Assembly: GCA_963576735.1 (NCBI GenBank) | Contig: OY755191.1 | Coordinates: 11,995,608-12,059,607 of the forward strand | From: Bedellia somnulentella | Lineage: Eukaryota > Arthropoda > Insecta > Lepidoptera > Bedelliidae | Direction of reading: 5' to 3' | DNA: 64,000 bases | Shown here: one piece after another, positions 22,916 through 34,653 of the stretch | Layout: every line of letters starts with the position of its first letter | Numbering within the stretch: position 1 is the first letter of the stretch | Translations under genes and position numbers: made by a program | Notes under the pieces: model-generated | The model's database searches: none | What the model saw: only the letters and a program-made list of their open reading frames with translations | Told to the model about the DNA's origin: nothing

Positions 22916-23305
22916 GAATTGATAAACCTTTATATATTATTTCTGTAAGCCTCTTTCTTGCCCGGAAGCCTGTGTCGTGATGAGTTAAGCTAGAAATTTG
23001 GTTCAGGTATCGTTTTGTACAGTTCGCGGCCGTGGTGTGCACAAAATTCAGACATCTGATGTAACTGGATTAAGTTAATTGTTACAGAATTTCAAACTTT
23101 CGATTTTGGCCCATAGACTTTGCTTGAGTGTCATAAGCGCGCGCAAACTTTAGTCGATCAGAGATGCGCTGTGATTGGTCGGATTTTTTTCAAACCGGCC
23201 AATCAGAAAAATTCACTAGAAATTCAAAAGAGTTGCGCTGTGATTGGTCGGAAAATTTCAAAATAAACTCATTTTATTGGAGGGTTACCCACTTGTAAGG
23301 AATAA
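22916..23305 (+). repeat. R8 repeat, forward
   Basis: ~380 bp, inverted copy at 27396-27775. Contains GCGCTGTGATTGGTCGG twice (23166-23182, 23235-23251) and GGCCAATCAG, i.e. three CCAAT boxes. Family not recognised. Confidence 0.8.
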
Positions 23306-23431
23306 ATTACAAACAGTTCAAATATCTTCGCTTTCAAAGTTGAGTGGTTCAGCAAGTATACATTATATAACCATTAATTACTGATTTTGTTGGTTGCTTT
23401 GCAGTTGTGATATTTATCAAAGGACTATTTA

Positions 23432-23515
23432 TGAAGTGGCTAAGGAATTTCGAATTCCTCAGCTCTGGCTACCCTTTCTGGGGATGTATAGCCGTGAGTA
23501 TGTGTATGTATATAC
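23432..23515 (+). repeat. S1 3' fragment
   Basis: AAGTGGCTAAGGAATTTCG to GCCGTGAGTATGTGTATG. Confidence 0.75.
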
Positions 23516-23983
23516 TATTTATGAAAAGTAATTAGTGGTAGAGGTTGAGAGAACTTTGTGTTTTGTGACTCGTCGGTTTCTTTTTATATTAGGTTATTTC
23601 GTTGTCTTCTTTTAACTTATTTTATTTGTATCAGTAGTTTTAAGTTAATTTGCACCAGCGAATAAACGTTTTCTTTCTTTGTCGTATATATACTGTAATT
23701 TATTCCAAAGTCAACACTATTGAATGCAATACAAAATCAGCGCTGCATGTGTAGTCACATATATAACATTCGGGACAAAATTGAAAACATCTGTATTCAT
23801 ATAAATATTCATTACTGGACCTCGGTTATCAATCATTTATGCCATACATGTTATCTGTCATATTAATGGAAAATATTTACCCCGAATAAACGTACCACAC
23901 AGACATTTTAATTACTTCTGCTTCACAAACCGCATGCTCTTTTCAAAGCCCATATCTACAGAGGGGTCGGGCATACCTGCAGA
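23516..23983. other. No gene recognised
   Basis: AT-rich; nothing supported. Confidence 0.4.
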
Positions 23984-24259
23984 ACAAGCACGAGCACTAT
24001 TTTATCGACACGATAACGGTTAGAATGAGATAGCAGTATACGATACTAAGTAAGTGCGTAAGAGATGGGTGCTTTATCCCACGCTATAACTAGTTTAAAC
24101 ACGGCTCGTGCTTTCTTCTGTAGGGCAAGTTCGAGCACTATTTTATCAACACGATAACGGTTAGAATGAGATGGCAGTATACGATACTAAGTAAGTGGGT
24201 AAGAGATGGCTGCTTTATCCCACGCGATAACTAGTTTAAACACGGCTCGTGCTTGCCCT
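23984..24259. repeat. MITE-like tandem dimer
   Basis: Two ~120 bp units (23991-24110, 24132-24250; period 141), each CGAGCACTATTTTATC... to ...AAACACGGCTCGTG, separated by a short spacer. Ends form an inverted repeat (GCAAG...CGAGC / GCTCGTGCTTGC). Confidence 0.75.
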
Positions 24260-24465
24260 TGATATGGTAATTTGGCCATAGACCAAAACGCGGGTTAGCG
24301 GCCTAACGACTACTACCGTGATAGTAGCCGACATCAACGACTTAAATGCGTCCTCCGCAATTGTCCTTCTGAAAATAATATTTTGTAAATCTAAATCTTG
24401 CATTTAATTTGTGCGTTTTCTCCCCGTCATCGAACACGAGACCTTTATTTGAAGCCAATATTTAA

Positions 24466-24697
24466 ATTTTTTTTATTTTTTTTTTATTTTTATTTTATTT
24501 TATTAGGGACATCAACAGCACATAAACATGTAAGTTACAATTAGATAAATACAATGAAAAAGCCAATAACAGACATCCACAGAAGATACAAAAAACAGTA
24601 GTACATACAGATATGTAAGAAAAGTTGTAACATAAAATGTGTAAAATGACTGAATGATTGATTTGTGATATATATGGTATATATATATATATATATT

Positions 24698-24729
<32 letters not shown>

Positions 24730-25860
24730 ATTCACTTATTCCCTCTATTTATTATCTAACGTCTTAATAACGTCGAAACGGAATTTGGCCTTAGAAGAAG
24801 CAAAAGGATCAGTTTCACCAAAGAGGTTATTAAATTGATTGGCAAGGCGAACCATTGTAGAATTCCTTGCATAATTAGTATGATTAGAGGCTATAGAAAA
24901 GAGCCTTTCAGAAGTGTGCCGAGTACGGCGATGTGGAGTACAAAATGACAGTTGGGACAACAAAAATGGAGAATCAAGGCGACCAGAGAGAATGTCGTGT
25001 AACAGCATCATGTCCAGTAAAACTCTGCGATCCTTAAGACTAGTGAGCTGATGCCTGCGACACGAATCCTCATATGAGCAACCGAAAAAATGAGTCCTGT
25101 AGTTAAGATGTTTTAAAAATTTAGATTGTATACGTTCAATACGTTGAATGTACGTTATGTAGTTTGGGGACCAGACACTGGATGCGTATTCGAGAATACT
25201 CCTAACGTAAGCATAATAAATCTGTTTTATACACATCAGATCGTTAAAGGGCTTCGAAATGCGCATTACAAATCCAAGGTTGCGAAATGCACGCCCCGTA
25301 ATATGCTCAATGTGCTTTTCAAAAGTAAGTTTACTGTCGAGGATGACACCCAGGTCACGGATGGATTCAACGCGTACGAGAGGTTGGTCGTTGATGGAAT
25401 AATTATAAACAACGGGGTTTAGACTTCTAGTGAATGATATTTGGACGCATTTACTAGCATTCACCGAGATCCTGTTCTGGTCATAATACTGAGCAAGACG
25501 ATTGAGATCCGACTGTAGCTTATCGCAATCAGTATTATTTGCTACATCAAGGAAAACCTTTTTATCATCCGCATACAACAAGAACCTGCATTCATGAAAT
25601 ACTGTATAAATATCATACAGATAGGCATTGTAAAAAAGAGGGCCTAAATGTGAGCCCTGAGGTACACCCGAAGGGATATAATAGAAGTCCGAATTATACC
25701 CACCGACGACTACAGCCTGACATCTGTTAGAAACGTAAGATGTTATCCAGCGATGGAGGTCACCATGTATTCCAAGATGGAATAGTTTGCGCAGCAGTAT
25801 GATATGGTCAACGCGATAAAGCCCTTTACTGCTTGACCATCTTAATGTATTCATTTATTA
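24466..25860 (-). mobile_element. Jockey/CR1-like LINE, 5'-truncated
   Basis: Antisense poly(A)-like tail at 24466-24505, 3' UTR with TA and GT runs (24676-24730), and a reverse transcriptase frame. 5' end lies just inside the RT domain. Confidence 0.85.
24745..25854 (-). CDS. LINE reverse transcriptase, C-terminal part
   Basis: 369 codons of a non-LTR reverse transcriptase, lacking the N-terminal half. Seen in order: YRVDHIILLRKLF, GIHGDLHRWITSYVSNR, SGVPQGSHLGPLFYNAYLYD, catalytic FLLYADDKK, the RT thumb region and a C-terminal stretch SILEYASSVWSPNY, RIQSKFLKHLNYR. The frame is open to its stop although the 5' end is cut, so the copy is young or the truncated frame has few lesions. The order and style fit the Jockey/CR1 superfamily; the exact clade is not assigned. 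The first residues before YRVDH look unlike the usual motif A approach and may include flanking sequence. Not autonomous. Confidence 0.85.
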   Translation of the reverse strand: MNTLRWSSSKGLYRVDHIILLRKLFHLGIHGDLHRWITSYVSNRCQAVVVGGYNSDFYYIPSGVPQGSHLGPLFYNAYLYDIYTVFHECRFLLYADDKKVFLDVANNTDCDKLQSDLNRLAQYYDQNRISVNASKCVQISFTRSLNPVVYNYSINDQPLVRVESIRDLGVILDSKLTFEKHIEHITGRAFRNLGFVMRISKPFNDLMCIKQIYYAYVRSILEYASSVWSPNYITYIQRIERIQSKFLKHLNYRTHFFGCSYEDSCRRHQLTSLKDRRVLLDMMLLHDILSGRLDSPFLLSQLSFCTPHRRTRHTSERLFSIASNHTNYARNSTMVRLANQFNNLFGETDPFASSKAKFRFDVIKTLDNK

Positions 25861-25876
25861 TTTATTTATTTTATTT

Positions 25877-26131
25877 GCCGTTTAGTGTCAGCTTAGAATA
25901 GCGCTACCCCGTTTCTACCGATGGGTGTGCGTAAGAGGCGACTAACGGTATTCGGGCTTTTAAGGGATTTTTGGGCGTTGCGGTTGGAGACCTATCACCA
26001 ACAACCTTTACTTTACCATCCTTACCCCACTCAATTTTCCAAAGGTGGCTGAGGAATTTCTAATTCCTTAGCTCTGGCTACCCCTTCTAGGGATTTACAG
26101 CCGTGAGTATATGTATGTGTGTATGTATGTT
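25877..26131 (+). repeat. S1a SINE
   Basis: GCCGTTTAGTGTCAGC to GTATGTGTGTATGTATG. Confidence 0.85.
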
Positions 26132-26459
26132 TATAAAATCAGTTATAAACTAAGCTAATAAAAAGTATTCGCAAATAAAGTACATAGAGAAGACTTATCA
26201 ACTAGGAAATATATATCTTACAAAGTAACAACAATTATTTTATACGTAACTGTTGCGCTCACATTGGGACATTATAATAAGAGTAGATACAGTTTCAAAT
26301 TAAACATTTCCTCGGCTCGTTTTGGTATTCGTAAAGGGGAAAATATAGTTAAATAAAGAACCTTAGGGTTTTCACATTTTGTGTTACACACAATTATCAA
26401 ATTAAACTTCGCCCTCAATCGCCTTAGTTTGATCCATTGCATTGGAATATATTGAATAG
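26132..26459. other. No gene recognised
   Basis: AT-rich; nothing supported. Confidence 0.4.
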
Positions 26460-26470
26460 TTTTATTCTAA

Positions 26471-26720
26471 TTATTGCTGTGTTGTGTCGGCTTAGAATAG
26501 CACTACCCCATTTCGTCCGGTGGGTGTACGTAAAAGGCGACTAACGGTATTGGGGCTTTTAAGGGATTTTTGGGCGATGCGGTGGAAGACCCATCACCAA
26601 GAACCTTTACTTCACCATCTATTCCCCACGCATCTTCCAAAAGTGGCTGAGGAATTTCTAATTCCTTAGCTCTGGCTACCCCTTTCTTGGGATTTATAGC
26701 CGTGGGTATATGTATGTATG
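26471..26720 (+). repeat. S1a SINE
   Basis: Complete; flanked by TTTTATTCTAA (26460-26470, 26721-26731). Confidence 0.92.
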
Positions 26721-26877
26721 TTTTATTCTAAGCCACACGGCAACTTAACATTAAATGGCTATGTAGATGTTCAACCCTTGGTTGCCCTATCCGGCAGAAT
26801 CATATTAAACGTAGCTATAGGACATTTGGGTTGTAGAAGTTCTTATAATTTGTAAGCTAGACTTGATAGTTTTATTA

Positions 26878-27126
26878 CATACATACATACATATACTCAC
26901 GGCTATAAATCCCTAAAAGGGGTAGCCAGAGCTGAGAAATGAGAAATTTCTCAGCCACTTTTGGAAGTTGAGTGGGGAAAAGATGGTAGAATAAAGGTTG
27001 TTGGTGATGGGTCTCCAACCGCATCGCCCAAAAATCCCTTAAAAAGCCCCAATACTGTTAGTCGCCTCTTACGTACACCCACCGGAAGAAAAGGGGTAAT
27101 GCTATTCTAAGCCGACACTACACAGC
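26878..27126 (-). repeat. S1a SINE
   Basis: Complete antisense; flanked by TAGTTTTATTA (26867-26877, 27127-27137). Confidence 0.92.
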
Positions 27127-27139
27127 TAGTTTTATTACT

Positions 27140-27395
27140 GTGTAAGAATATACTAGGACTACAATGCAATTGCTGCGACTGCGATTGCAATTAATTTAGC
27201 TGAGCGAGTTAGGTAAGAGCTTTTTGGTGATTATTCCAAAATGGTAGGTTCGATCACAACAGGCGACCCCTTACGATACTTAACAATGTCCACTTGATCA
27301 CTGCGCCAAATTTGGTTGAAATCGCTCAAGCAGTTCCAGAGGAGTTCGATCACAAGGAAGTGGCCTACCCGCGTATAAGAGAGAATAATTACTTA
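27140..27395 (-). repeat. R6 repeat, inverse
   Basis: Opposite-orientation relative of 30395-30740: AAGTGGCCTACCCGCGTATA, TTTGGTTGAAATCGCTC, CACTTGATCACTG. Confidence 0.65.
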
Positions 27396-27775
27396 CTAGT
27401 GGGTAACCCTGGCGCGACTACGTCGCGTCCAATAAAATGAGTTAATTTTGAAATTTTCCGACCAATCACAGCGCAGCTCTTTTGAATTTCTAGTGTTTTT
27501 TTCTGATTAGCCGGTTTGAAATTAATCCAACCAATCACAGCGCATCTCTGATCGACTAAAGTTTGCGCACGCTTATGACACTCGAGCAAAGTCTATGGGC
27601 CAAAATCGAAACTTTGAAATTCTGTAACAATTAACTTAATCCAGTTACATTAGATGTCTGAATTTTGTGCACACCACGGCCACGAACTGTACAAAACGAT
27701 ACCTGAACCAAATTTCTCTTCCGGGCAAGAAAGAGGCTTACAGAAATAATATATAAAGATTATAAATAAGGAGTA
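27396..27775 (-). repeat. R8 repeat, inverse
   Basis: Antisense copy of 22916-23305, including both CCGACCAATCACAGCGC-type boxes. Confidence 0.8.
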
Positions 27776-28159
27776 GTTAATCTAACTATCTAAAATCTAA
27801 CAACCGATAATTATTTAAAAGTATGAGCCTATACCATCCGTTTTTCTAATATCGAGAACATTCAACATTATTTAAAAAATCTGAAACAGAATAATAAAAA
27901 CTACATATGAATACCATATCGTGATTGAGTCGATAATTTTTGACTCCATTTGGTTACCTTGAACTGGTGTTTTTATGTGTGCTGCTCACGACATGCCTGT
28001 CTTTGTGAAGCTAGGTTATATTTGGAACGATAAATTATAGACATGTACATAACTATAACATACGATTACATTGCTATGGAAGGGAGGTCTAAATTTCAGA
28101 AAGAATCTTTTAATTACCCTTATGTAGGTAGATTAAGAAATACATCTTATTAGTATAGG
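27776..28159. other. No gene recognised
   Basis: Nothing supported. Confidence 0.4.
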
Positions 28160-28212
28160 CTTAGAACTTAGGTGAGGGAAAACATCGTGAGGAAACGCAC
28201 ATGGCCAAGTTG
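28160..28212 (+). repeat. S2 scrap
   Basis: GGTGAGGGAAAACATCGTGA, GGAAACGCACATGGCC. Confidence 0.55.
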
Positions 28213-28462
28213 TCAGTTGTAATCGTTTGGCCTACGATTTGCTATATTTTTTTCGAGTTTAAAGTTTTATACATAGAAAAATATGTACTAAAAATATAAA
28301 ATAATATCTTTCACATATTTATTTTCAAAGGGGTGAGGTGTAGTGTGGTACGCACACATATGCCCTATACTGGTATCTATATCTTGTACGTTAGTCTTAA
28401 GTCTTTAGATAGTAATAAACGTATATCCAAACAGTAAACACGTCTATCAATTCCATCATTGC

Positions 28463-28638
28463 AGTCATGTGACAGTGTATTAGTACCAAACGACCATAGG
28501 CCTGCCCCTTATCACGTGAGTACATTGTCCAAGCAAAACGAAGGTAAACTGTACACCATGCGACGATGTCACGTGATGTTCAGAAGTATTAGTACCTCTG
28601 CCAACCCCTTCGGGGATATACGGCGTGAACGCTTGCGA
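28463..28638 (+). repeat. S2 3' half
   Basis: CAGTCATGTGACAGTGTATT to ATACGGCGTGAACGCTT; no tail. Confidence 0.75.
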
Positions 28639-29499
28639 TGAGAGTATAGGCTTAGAATAACATTATCGCATCTTTGTCATGTGTTTTTATATAGACATTA
28701 TATATAACCGTAAGTGTATAGTTTCTAGATAATATTGTTGTACAAAGTGGGAACAAATGCAATCGTTTTCATCCTGTCATGCCATAATATAGTCTTGGCT
28801 AAGTCGCGGATCTGATTTCTTTCACATTGTGGACCTTCTTGACACTTATAAATATAATACACGAAGCCATCCTTATTTAAACTTAAGCTTTTAACATCTG
28901 AAAGTAGAAAAATATTTTGGACTCTTTATATTCTTGTTATCTTCAATATATCTCCTAACTTTCTTTTAATCTTATAAAAAGATTAATCACAAGGTTTCGT
29001 CTCATAAAAACATATTTCACAGCTATCCCGAGCATCCCCTCGATAAATATCCACAGGTGTCCCAATATCCGCCATCTTGGCCAAGTTTCCCGCGCTTTAT
29101 CTCAATCATGGCGGCCATTTTAGACATTCATGTAATAGACGACGCCATTTTGATCTGCCCATTAATGTCACAGTTAGCAATCAAATAGGACATTTTAAAG
29201 AGCCGTCTGGTTCGGGTTTAAGATTCTCCATTTTTAGATAGTATCGCGGTTTTGTTTAAACTTAAAAGTAGGTCGAGTAACGTAATTTGATTCAGCAATT
29301 TACATTCATTGGATTGCGAAGTTGGGGTGAAAAGATTTCTTATTGTTTTCCTTAGTTTTCACAAAACGTCGGTTTATAGTCTTATAAAAATGCTGTTTCC
29401 TCGGGAAGCGTTGGAATTAATGTATTGTTGTTCAAATAAAACATTCTAAAAATCTTACTAGGATTAGTTTTTATGTTTGCTTTAGCTTTCAACTGCAAT
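28639..29499. other. No gene recognised
   Basis: AT-rich with a GC-richer patch near 29060-29160 (CCGCCATCTTGG, ATGGCGGCCATTTT). No frame or splice structure supported. Confidence 0.4.
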
Positions 29500-29590
29500 G
29501 TACATATACTCACGGCAAAAATATCAGAAACAGAGAAGCCAGAGCTTCAGAGTAAAAAAACGCAGCTATGTTTGGAAGTTAAGTTGTTTT
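29500..29590 (-). repeat. S1 3' fragment, old
   Basis: TACATATACTCACGGC then GAGAAGCCAGAGCTTCAGAG. Confidence 0.5.
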
Positions 29591-30060
29591 TTTTTAAACA
29601 AATATAACAGAGATTTTCATACATATATATTTATAAGGTATACTTGTCTATTATTTATTATACGCCTAAGTATACTTTTATATCTTGAAGGTACCCTGCT
29701 TACTTTACAACGAAGGGTTCCTACTTATCACATACTAATAAAGTGAAGCTTATATGACGCATATAAAGCCAAGATTTATTTATTGCGCTATTTCACGGTA
29801 GAAATATGTCACTAGAAGCATTCTTAAATATATTGTTATTAATGTGATACACAGAGGAGTGAGATGAACTTGCAAGCTTGAAGGATTGTCGTTATAAAGA
29901 CATGGCTAACTAAGAAATATTAGTAAGCCCTCTGATACCATAATTTGGTTTATTTAATTTAGTATAAGGTACAGAAAAGTACAATTACCTTGATAATTTT
30001 TATGTATGTATGTGCGTACATCTACGTACAAACGTTATACTAACATTAAACTGCGTAGTT
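29591..30060. other. No gene recognised
   Basis: Nothing supported. Confidence 0.4.
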
Positions 30061-30321
30061 GCCGTGTAATGGGAGTGTCGGCTTAGAATAGCACTACCCC
30101 TTTTCTTCCGGTGGGTGTACGTAAGAGGCGACTAACGGTATTGGGGCTTTTTAAGGGATTTTTGGGCGATGCGGTTGGAGACCCATCACCCACAACCTTT
30201 ATTTTACCATCTTTTCCCCACGCAACTTCCAAAAGTGGCTGAGGAATTTCTGATTCGTTAGCTCTGGCTACCCCTTCTAGGGATTTATAGCCGTGAGTAT
30301 ATATATGTATGTATGTATGTA
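30061..30321 (+). repeat. S1a SINE
   Basis: GCCGTGTAATGGGAGTGTCG (small head insertion) to ATGT tail. Confidence 0.88.
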
Positions 30322-30394
30322 AACTATACATGGACTTGACCAAATTTGTCGATTAAGTACAGGTATGGCAACGCATCATTGAGCACACTTTTAA

Positions 30395-30740
30395 TTAAGA
30401 TGAGCGAGACGAAGTCGTGCCAAGCTCTTATACGCAGGTAGGCCACTTTTTGTGAACGGACTCCTCTAGAACGGCTCGACCGATGTCAACCAAATTTGCC
30501 ACAGTGATCAAGTGGGCATTGCTTAGTTTCGCATTTCGTGATCGAACCTGCTTTTGAGGAATAATCACTGAAAAACTATTTTCTCATAGAAATCAATAGA
30601 AAAAAGTTGAATTGTTTCTTAATTAGAGCGCAGCTTTAAATTTAAGACAAACTGCACAGATAGTAAAAAGACTGAGTTTTACCTAACTTGCTCAGCTCAA
30701 TTAATTCCTATTACAATTTGCATTGAAGTCCTAGTTTAAG
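30395..30740 (+). repeat. R6 repeat, forward
   Basis: GAGCGAGACGAAGTCGTGCC, CAGGTAGGCCACTTTTTGTG, GTGATCAAGTGGGCATTGC; inverse relative at 27140-27395. Confidence 0.6.
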
Positions 30741-30855
30741 TTAATTTACTACATTGTTTACTGTGCCGAATAACATCTTAAAGAGCCCCCGTGGCTGGGT
30801 GTGCTCTAGTGTATCCGCATAAAGCAGTGGTCCGCATTCTATCACTTGAAAACAG

Positions 30856-31105
30856 TACATACATAAATACATATGCTCACGGCTATAAATCCCGAAAAGG
30901 AGTAGTCAGAGCTTTAGAGCTAGAAACTCTTCAGTCACGTGTGAAAGTTGATAGGGGACAAGATGGTAGAAATAAAGTATCGTTGGTGGGTCTCCAAACG
31001 CATCACCCAAAAACGACTTTATAAATCCTCACACCCTTAGTCGCCTCTTACTGCAACCGTGGGTAGAAAGGGGTAGTGGCATACTAAGCCGGCACTACAC
31101 GGCAT
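30856..31105 (-). repeat. S1b SINE
   Basis: Antisense, tail ACATACATAAATACATATGC to head GGCACTACACGGC. Confidence 0.85.
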
Positions 31106-32029
31106 TCAAACACTTATACACGTTTTGATCTAGCCTCTATTAGTAAAAAAGGATAAAGAGGAGAAGAATAATCTTTATTATTCTACAACTTCCAGTTCCA
31201 TATGTATACGACCCGAAAAGCCATATGGCTCTACTGCACTGTGCAACTAATAAATCTAAAATGAAAACTTTGCTGTTACAATGACCTATTTTCCGAAACT
31301 TTAGAAGGTCTAAATTTGCAAATGTGTTTTGTATAGCGGAAAGCCTTCAGTTCTGTAAAATATAACTTTTGATACAATGAAACAATAATCATTGCATGTT
31401 TCATATTGCTGAGATCGTACTGTACTGTAAAAAAAATGGTTGCCTGTATAAGTCGGTATACGGGCGAAAGTTTTACGTGACAACGACTTTGAGTGGGAAA
31501 TAATTTTAATGTGAATATTCATTCGTACAGTAGGAAGAAGGATGAAATAATAGTAACAATTTAAAACATTTATTTATACAAAAAATATATTTAAAACATT
31601 AATTTATACAAAGAATACAAGGGACGCGTACCTTTCACTTTTTATGTCTGTCTCTCTCGCTCTAAGGCGGGCTAACCATGCCCGAGTGGAAGGGATGCGT
31701 GCCTCTCACTCGCTCTCGTTGTGAGCGCATAACGTGAGCGGAGCGTAACGCAATTTCTTGAAGTGTCACCCACCCGGCAAACCAATATATAAGAAGTTGT
31801 CACGTAAATAAATATGCCAATTGATTGAATTTTATTCATTTGAGGTATTTGCTAGTTTATTAGTTTATTAGTTTCAATGAGATACAATGACTTACAAATG
31901 GACACTTGCACATCGTTTTCTTAAAAAATAATTTGCCTTTACAATAAATCTATTTATCACGTAATGCTTAATAATGTCACATTTTTAAGTTGTGCTACCC
32001 ATAAGTTCAAATGACATATATTATACTTA
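31106..32029. other. No gene; GC-rich patch
   Basis: 31620-31760 has two similar halves (GACGCGTACCTTTCACT / GATGCGTGCCTCTCACT) with (TCGC)-type runs; unidentified. Otherwise AT-rich. Confidence 0.4.
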
Positions 32030-32160
32030 GGCCTGTCGCTGTTTTGTACGAATACAACTAATCAGCGCCACATAACCTAATCACCTAAGTACAATGTCCA
32101 AGCAAAACGAAGCTACTCTGAACGACTAGAAGTATTAGTATCTCTGCCAACCCTATGGGG
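32030..32160. repeat. S2 pieces, rearranged
   Basis: GGCCTGTCGCTGTTTTGTAC then ATGTCCAAGCAAAACGAAG and CTCTGCCAACCC. Confidence 0.5.
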
Positions 32161-32411
32161 ATATGTTTAAGTTTTGTGTTGAACTTGATTTTGATTTTCA
32201 AATCTAAGTAGTAATGTACTGAATTATAAGTCATACATCAGCCGAACCCATTACCATACAGTTTATCGAGGTGTGAGGTAATTTAGGTCGCAACTTTACG
32301 TCTCTCATTATATTTTATGAGAAATGACATCTCGGAGAGCGTTCGAGATAAGTGCTTGATTTCGTGCTGATATGACTATATTTGAATATTTTTGTAATCA
32401 GGCTGTATTTT

Positions 32412-32485
32412 ACATACATACATACATACACTCACGGCTATAATTCCCTAGAAGGGGTAGCCAGAGCCAAGGAATCATAAATTGT
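32412..32485 (-). repeat. S1 3' fragment
   Basis: ACATACATACATACACTCACG to GCCAAGGAATCATAAATT. Confidence 0.7.
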
Positions 32486-32505
32486 TATTTGCTGTTTGTA
32501 TTGTG

Positions 32506-32752
32506 TAGCTGTGTAGTGTCGGCTTAGAATAGCACTACCCCATTTCTTCCGGTGGGTGTACGTAAGAGGCGACTAACGGACTTGGGGCTTTTTAAGGGAT
32601 TTTTGGGCGATGCGGTTGGACACCCATCACCAACAACCTTTATTTTACCATCTTTTCCCCACTCAACTTCCCAAAGGTGGCTGAGGAATTTCTAATTCCT
32701 CAGCTCTGGCTACCCCATCTAGGGATTTGTAGCCGTGAGTATATGTATGTAT
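32506..32752 (+). repeat. S1a SINE
   Basis: AGCTGTGTAGTGTCGGC to TATATGTATGTATAT. Confidence 0.88.
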
Positions 32753-32799
32753 ATATTGTATTGTTATTGTTATTTTGTGCTGTATTTTTGTTATTTGTA

Positions 32800-33062
32800 T
32801 GCCGAGTAGTGCCGGCTTAGAATGTCACTACCCCTTTCTACCAGCGGACGTCGTAAGAGGCGACTAAGGAAATAGGGCTTTTTAAATGAGTTTTGGGCGA
32901 TGCGGTTGGAAACTCATCACTAACGATAGCTCTTTCTACCATCTTATTATCAACTTCCAAATGTGGCTGAGGAGTTTCTGAAGAATCTCTCTCTCTGAGA
33001 GCTCTCAAGCTCTTGGGTCCCCTTTTTGGAGTTATTGCCGTGAAGCCACATGCATATAATGT
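32800..33062 (+). repeat. S1b SINE
   Basis: GCCGAGTAGTGCCGGCTTAG to a diverged end GCCGTGAAGCC; has a (TC)n-like inner expansion. Confidence 0.75.
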
Positions 33063-33437
33063 GTGTAGCTTTCTGGTTCAAATGAAATGATGACTATTTT
33101 TGAAGATGGAATGGCAAACCGATTTATTCTAGAGCCTTATTAGTCGCCCACACACAGGTGAGATGTGATCCAAAAAGGGGTAACAAGAGCTTCGGAATCG
33201 ACCTTTAAGCTACTGAAAAGATTAGAGGGAAAGCGGTTAATTATTTTTAGAAATCTGCGAAAAGAGATAATTTGGTTTTGAGTTGCTACTCACGTCACAT
33301 AATCTGAAATGATTTCTTCAATTTAAAGAGATTTAAAGACGTGAGTATAATTTGAGTAAGATAATAATATATGCTCGGGATATGCTTATACATTAGTATG
33401 CATGTGCTGATTATGTTATGTTGTTCATTTCGTGCGT
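33063..33437. other. No gene; possible old S1 scrap
   Basis: AAAAAGGGGTAACAAGAGC near 33170-33190 resembles antisense S1. Nothing else. Confidence 0.4.
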
Positions 33438-33677
33438 GTAGTGTCGGCTCAGAACAGCACTACCCCATTTCTTCCGGTGGGTGTACGTAGAGGCGACTAA
33501 CGGTATTGGGGCTATCAAGGAATTTTTGGGCGATGCGGTTGGAGACCCATCACCAACAACCTTTATTTCACCATCTTTACCCCACTCAACTTTCCAAAAG
33601 TGGATGGGGAATTTCTAATTCCTTAGCTCTGGCTACCCCTTTTAGGGATTTATAGCCTTGAGTATATGTATGTATGT
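33438..33677 (+). repeat. S1a SINE
   Basis: TGTAGTGTCGGCTCAGAAC to GCCTTGAGTATATGTATG. Confidence 0.88.
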
Positions 33678-33789
33678 TAATTTCAAGAGTTCTTAAAATC
33701 TACTTACAAACAATTGGAAATACATACAGACAATAAAGCGATGCAAAGACATTCTGTTTCGTTTTTGAAGCTCCTAATAACTAACGCCC

Positions 33790-34265
33790 ATAAATTTATT
33801 TATTTATTTTTTTATTTATTTATTTATTTTTAATTCACATTTACAAAAAAAATGCCATTACAGTGAACACCAATGCGACATTTTTTTAAATATACTAAGT
33901 ACACATAAATGGCTAATTAATATACATATCAAATTACAATACAAACAATAAAATTATATCTACAAATAAAAACAATGATAAATTTACTATAAAATAACCT
34001 ACAAATAACCAATTTTACTATTAAATAATATCTAATAAATTATATATTCATACTAACTAATAAAAAAAATTCAAAAGAAAAAAACTTTTTAAAATGAAAA
34101 TATTACTCTGGATTACCGTAGCATATGTATTTTGTAACTGCTTTAATACAAATTGACCATCTTTTAAACTCCGAAGTTCAATGTATAAAATTATATACGA
34201 TACTTGTGTAATAATAATAAGACGACATAATATGCCTCATTACACAGACGAAAAAAGTTTTTTTA
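33790..34265 (-). repeat. Probable LINE 3' region, antisense
   Basis: (TTTA)n at 33796-33832 then AT-rich sequence ending in no coding region, like an antisense LINE tail and 3' UTR. Confidence 0.4.
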
Positions 34266-34286
34266 AAATATAAATCTTTTCACTAG

Positions 34287-34365
34287 CTTACTGGGGTAGG
34301 CACAGACTATCAATCGCCATTTGTACGATCCTAGCAAACCTCTTAAGCGACGGTTAAGCTATTCC
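34287..34365 (-). mobile_element. RTE-A fragment, old
   Basis: GGGGTAGGCACAGACTATC, AATCGCCATTTGTACGATCC: diverged RTE-A C-terminal codons. Confidence 0.55.
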
Positions 34366-34436
34366 GCACCTATCCACTTTTAAATATTGCTCTACCGTCC
34401 TTTTTGGACACCAACACTATTGCATCCAACTTGACG

Positions 34437-34510
34437 GCAGCCGTGGCCGAGTGGATAGGCAGCTTCTCGTTCCGGAGGTTGCGGGTTCGATCCCCGCTGA
34501 GAGCAACTTT
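34437..34510 (+). repeat. tRNA-derived SINE head (S6)
   Basis: A box TGGCCGAGTGG and B box GGTTCGATCCC. The acceptor-stem halves do not pair, so not a functional tRNA. Confidence 0.6.
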
Positions 34511-34653
34511 ATGTGATGAGCATATATGGTTCTTTGGTCTTGGATATTATTTATTTATGTATTATATAACAGTAGAAATAGTAGAGATATATCGTCAAGT
34601 TAATATCCCATAATACAAGTCTCACTGTGTATATATTTTTGTATTTATTAAAC

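Noticed and set aside
30083..30343. Repeated ~85-117 codon minus-strand frames with the same peptide style (also 41785-42081 plus, 44314-44667 minus)
   Set aside because: They are the antisense reading of young S1 SINE copies, open because the S1 consensus happens to lack stops there; no start context or domain.
34437..34505. Possible tRNA gene
   Set aside because: Acceptor halves do not pair; A/B boxes alone indicate a SINE head.
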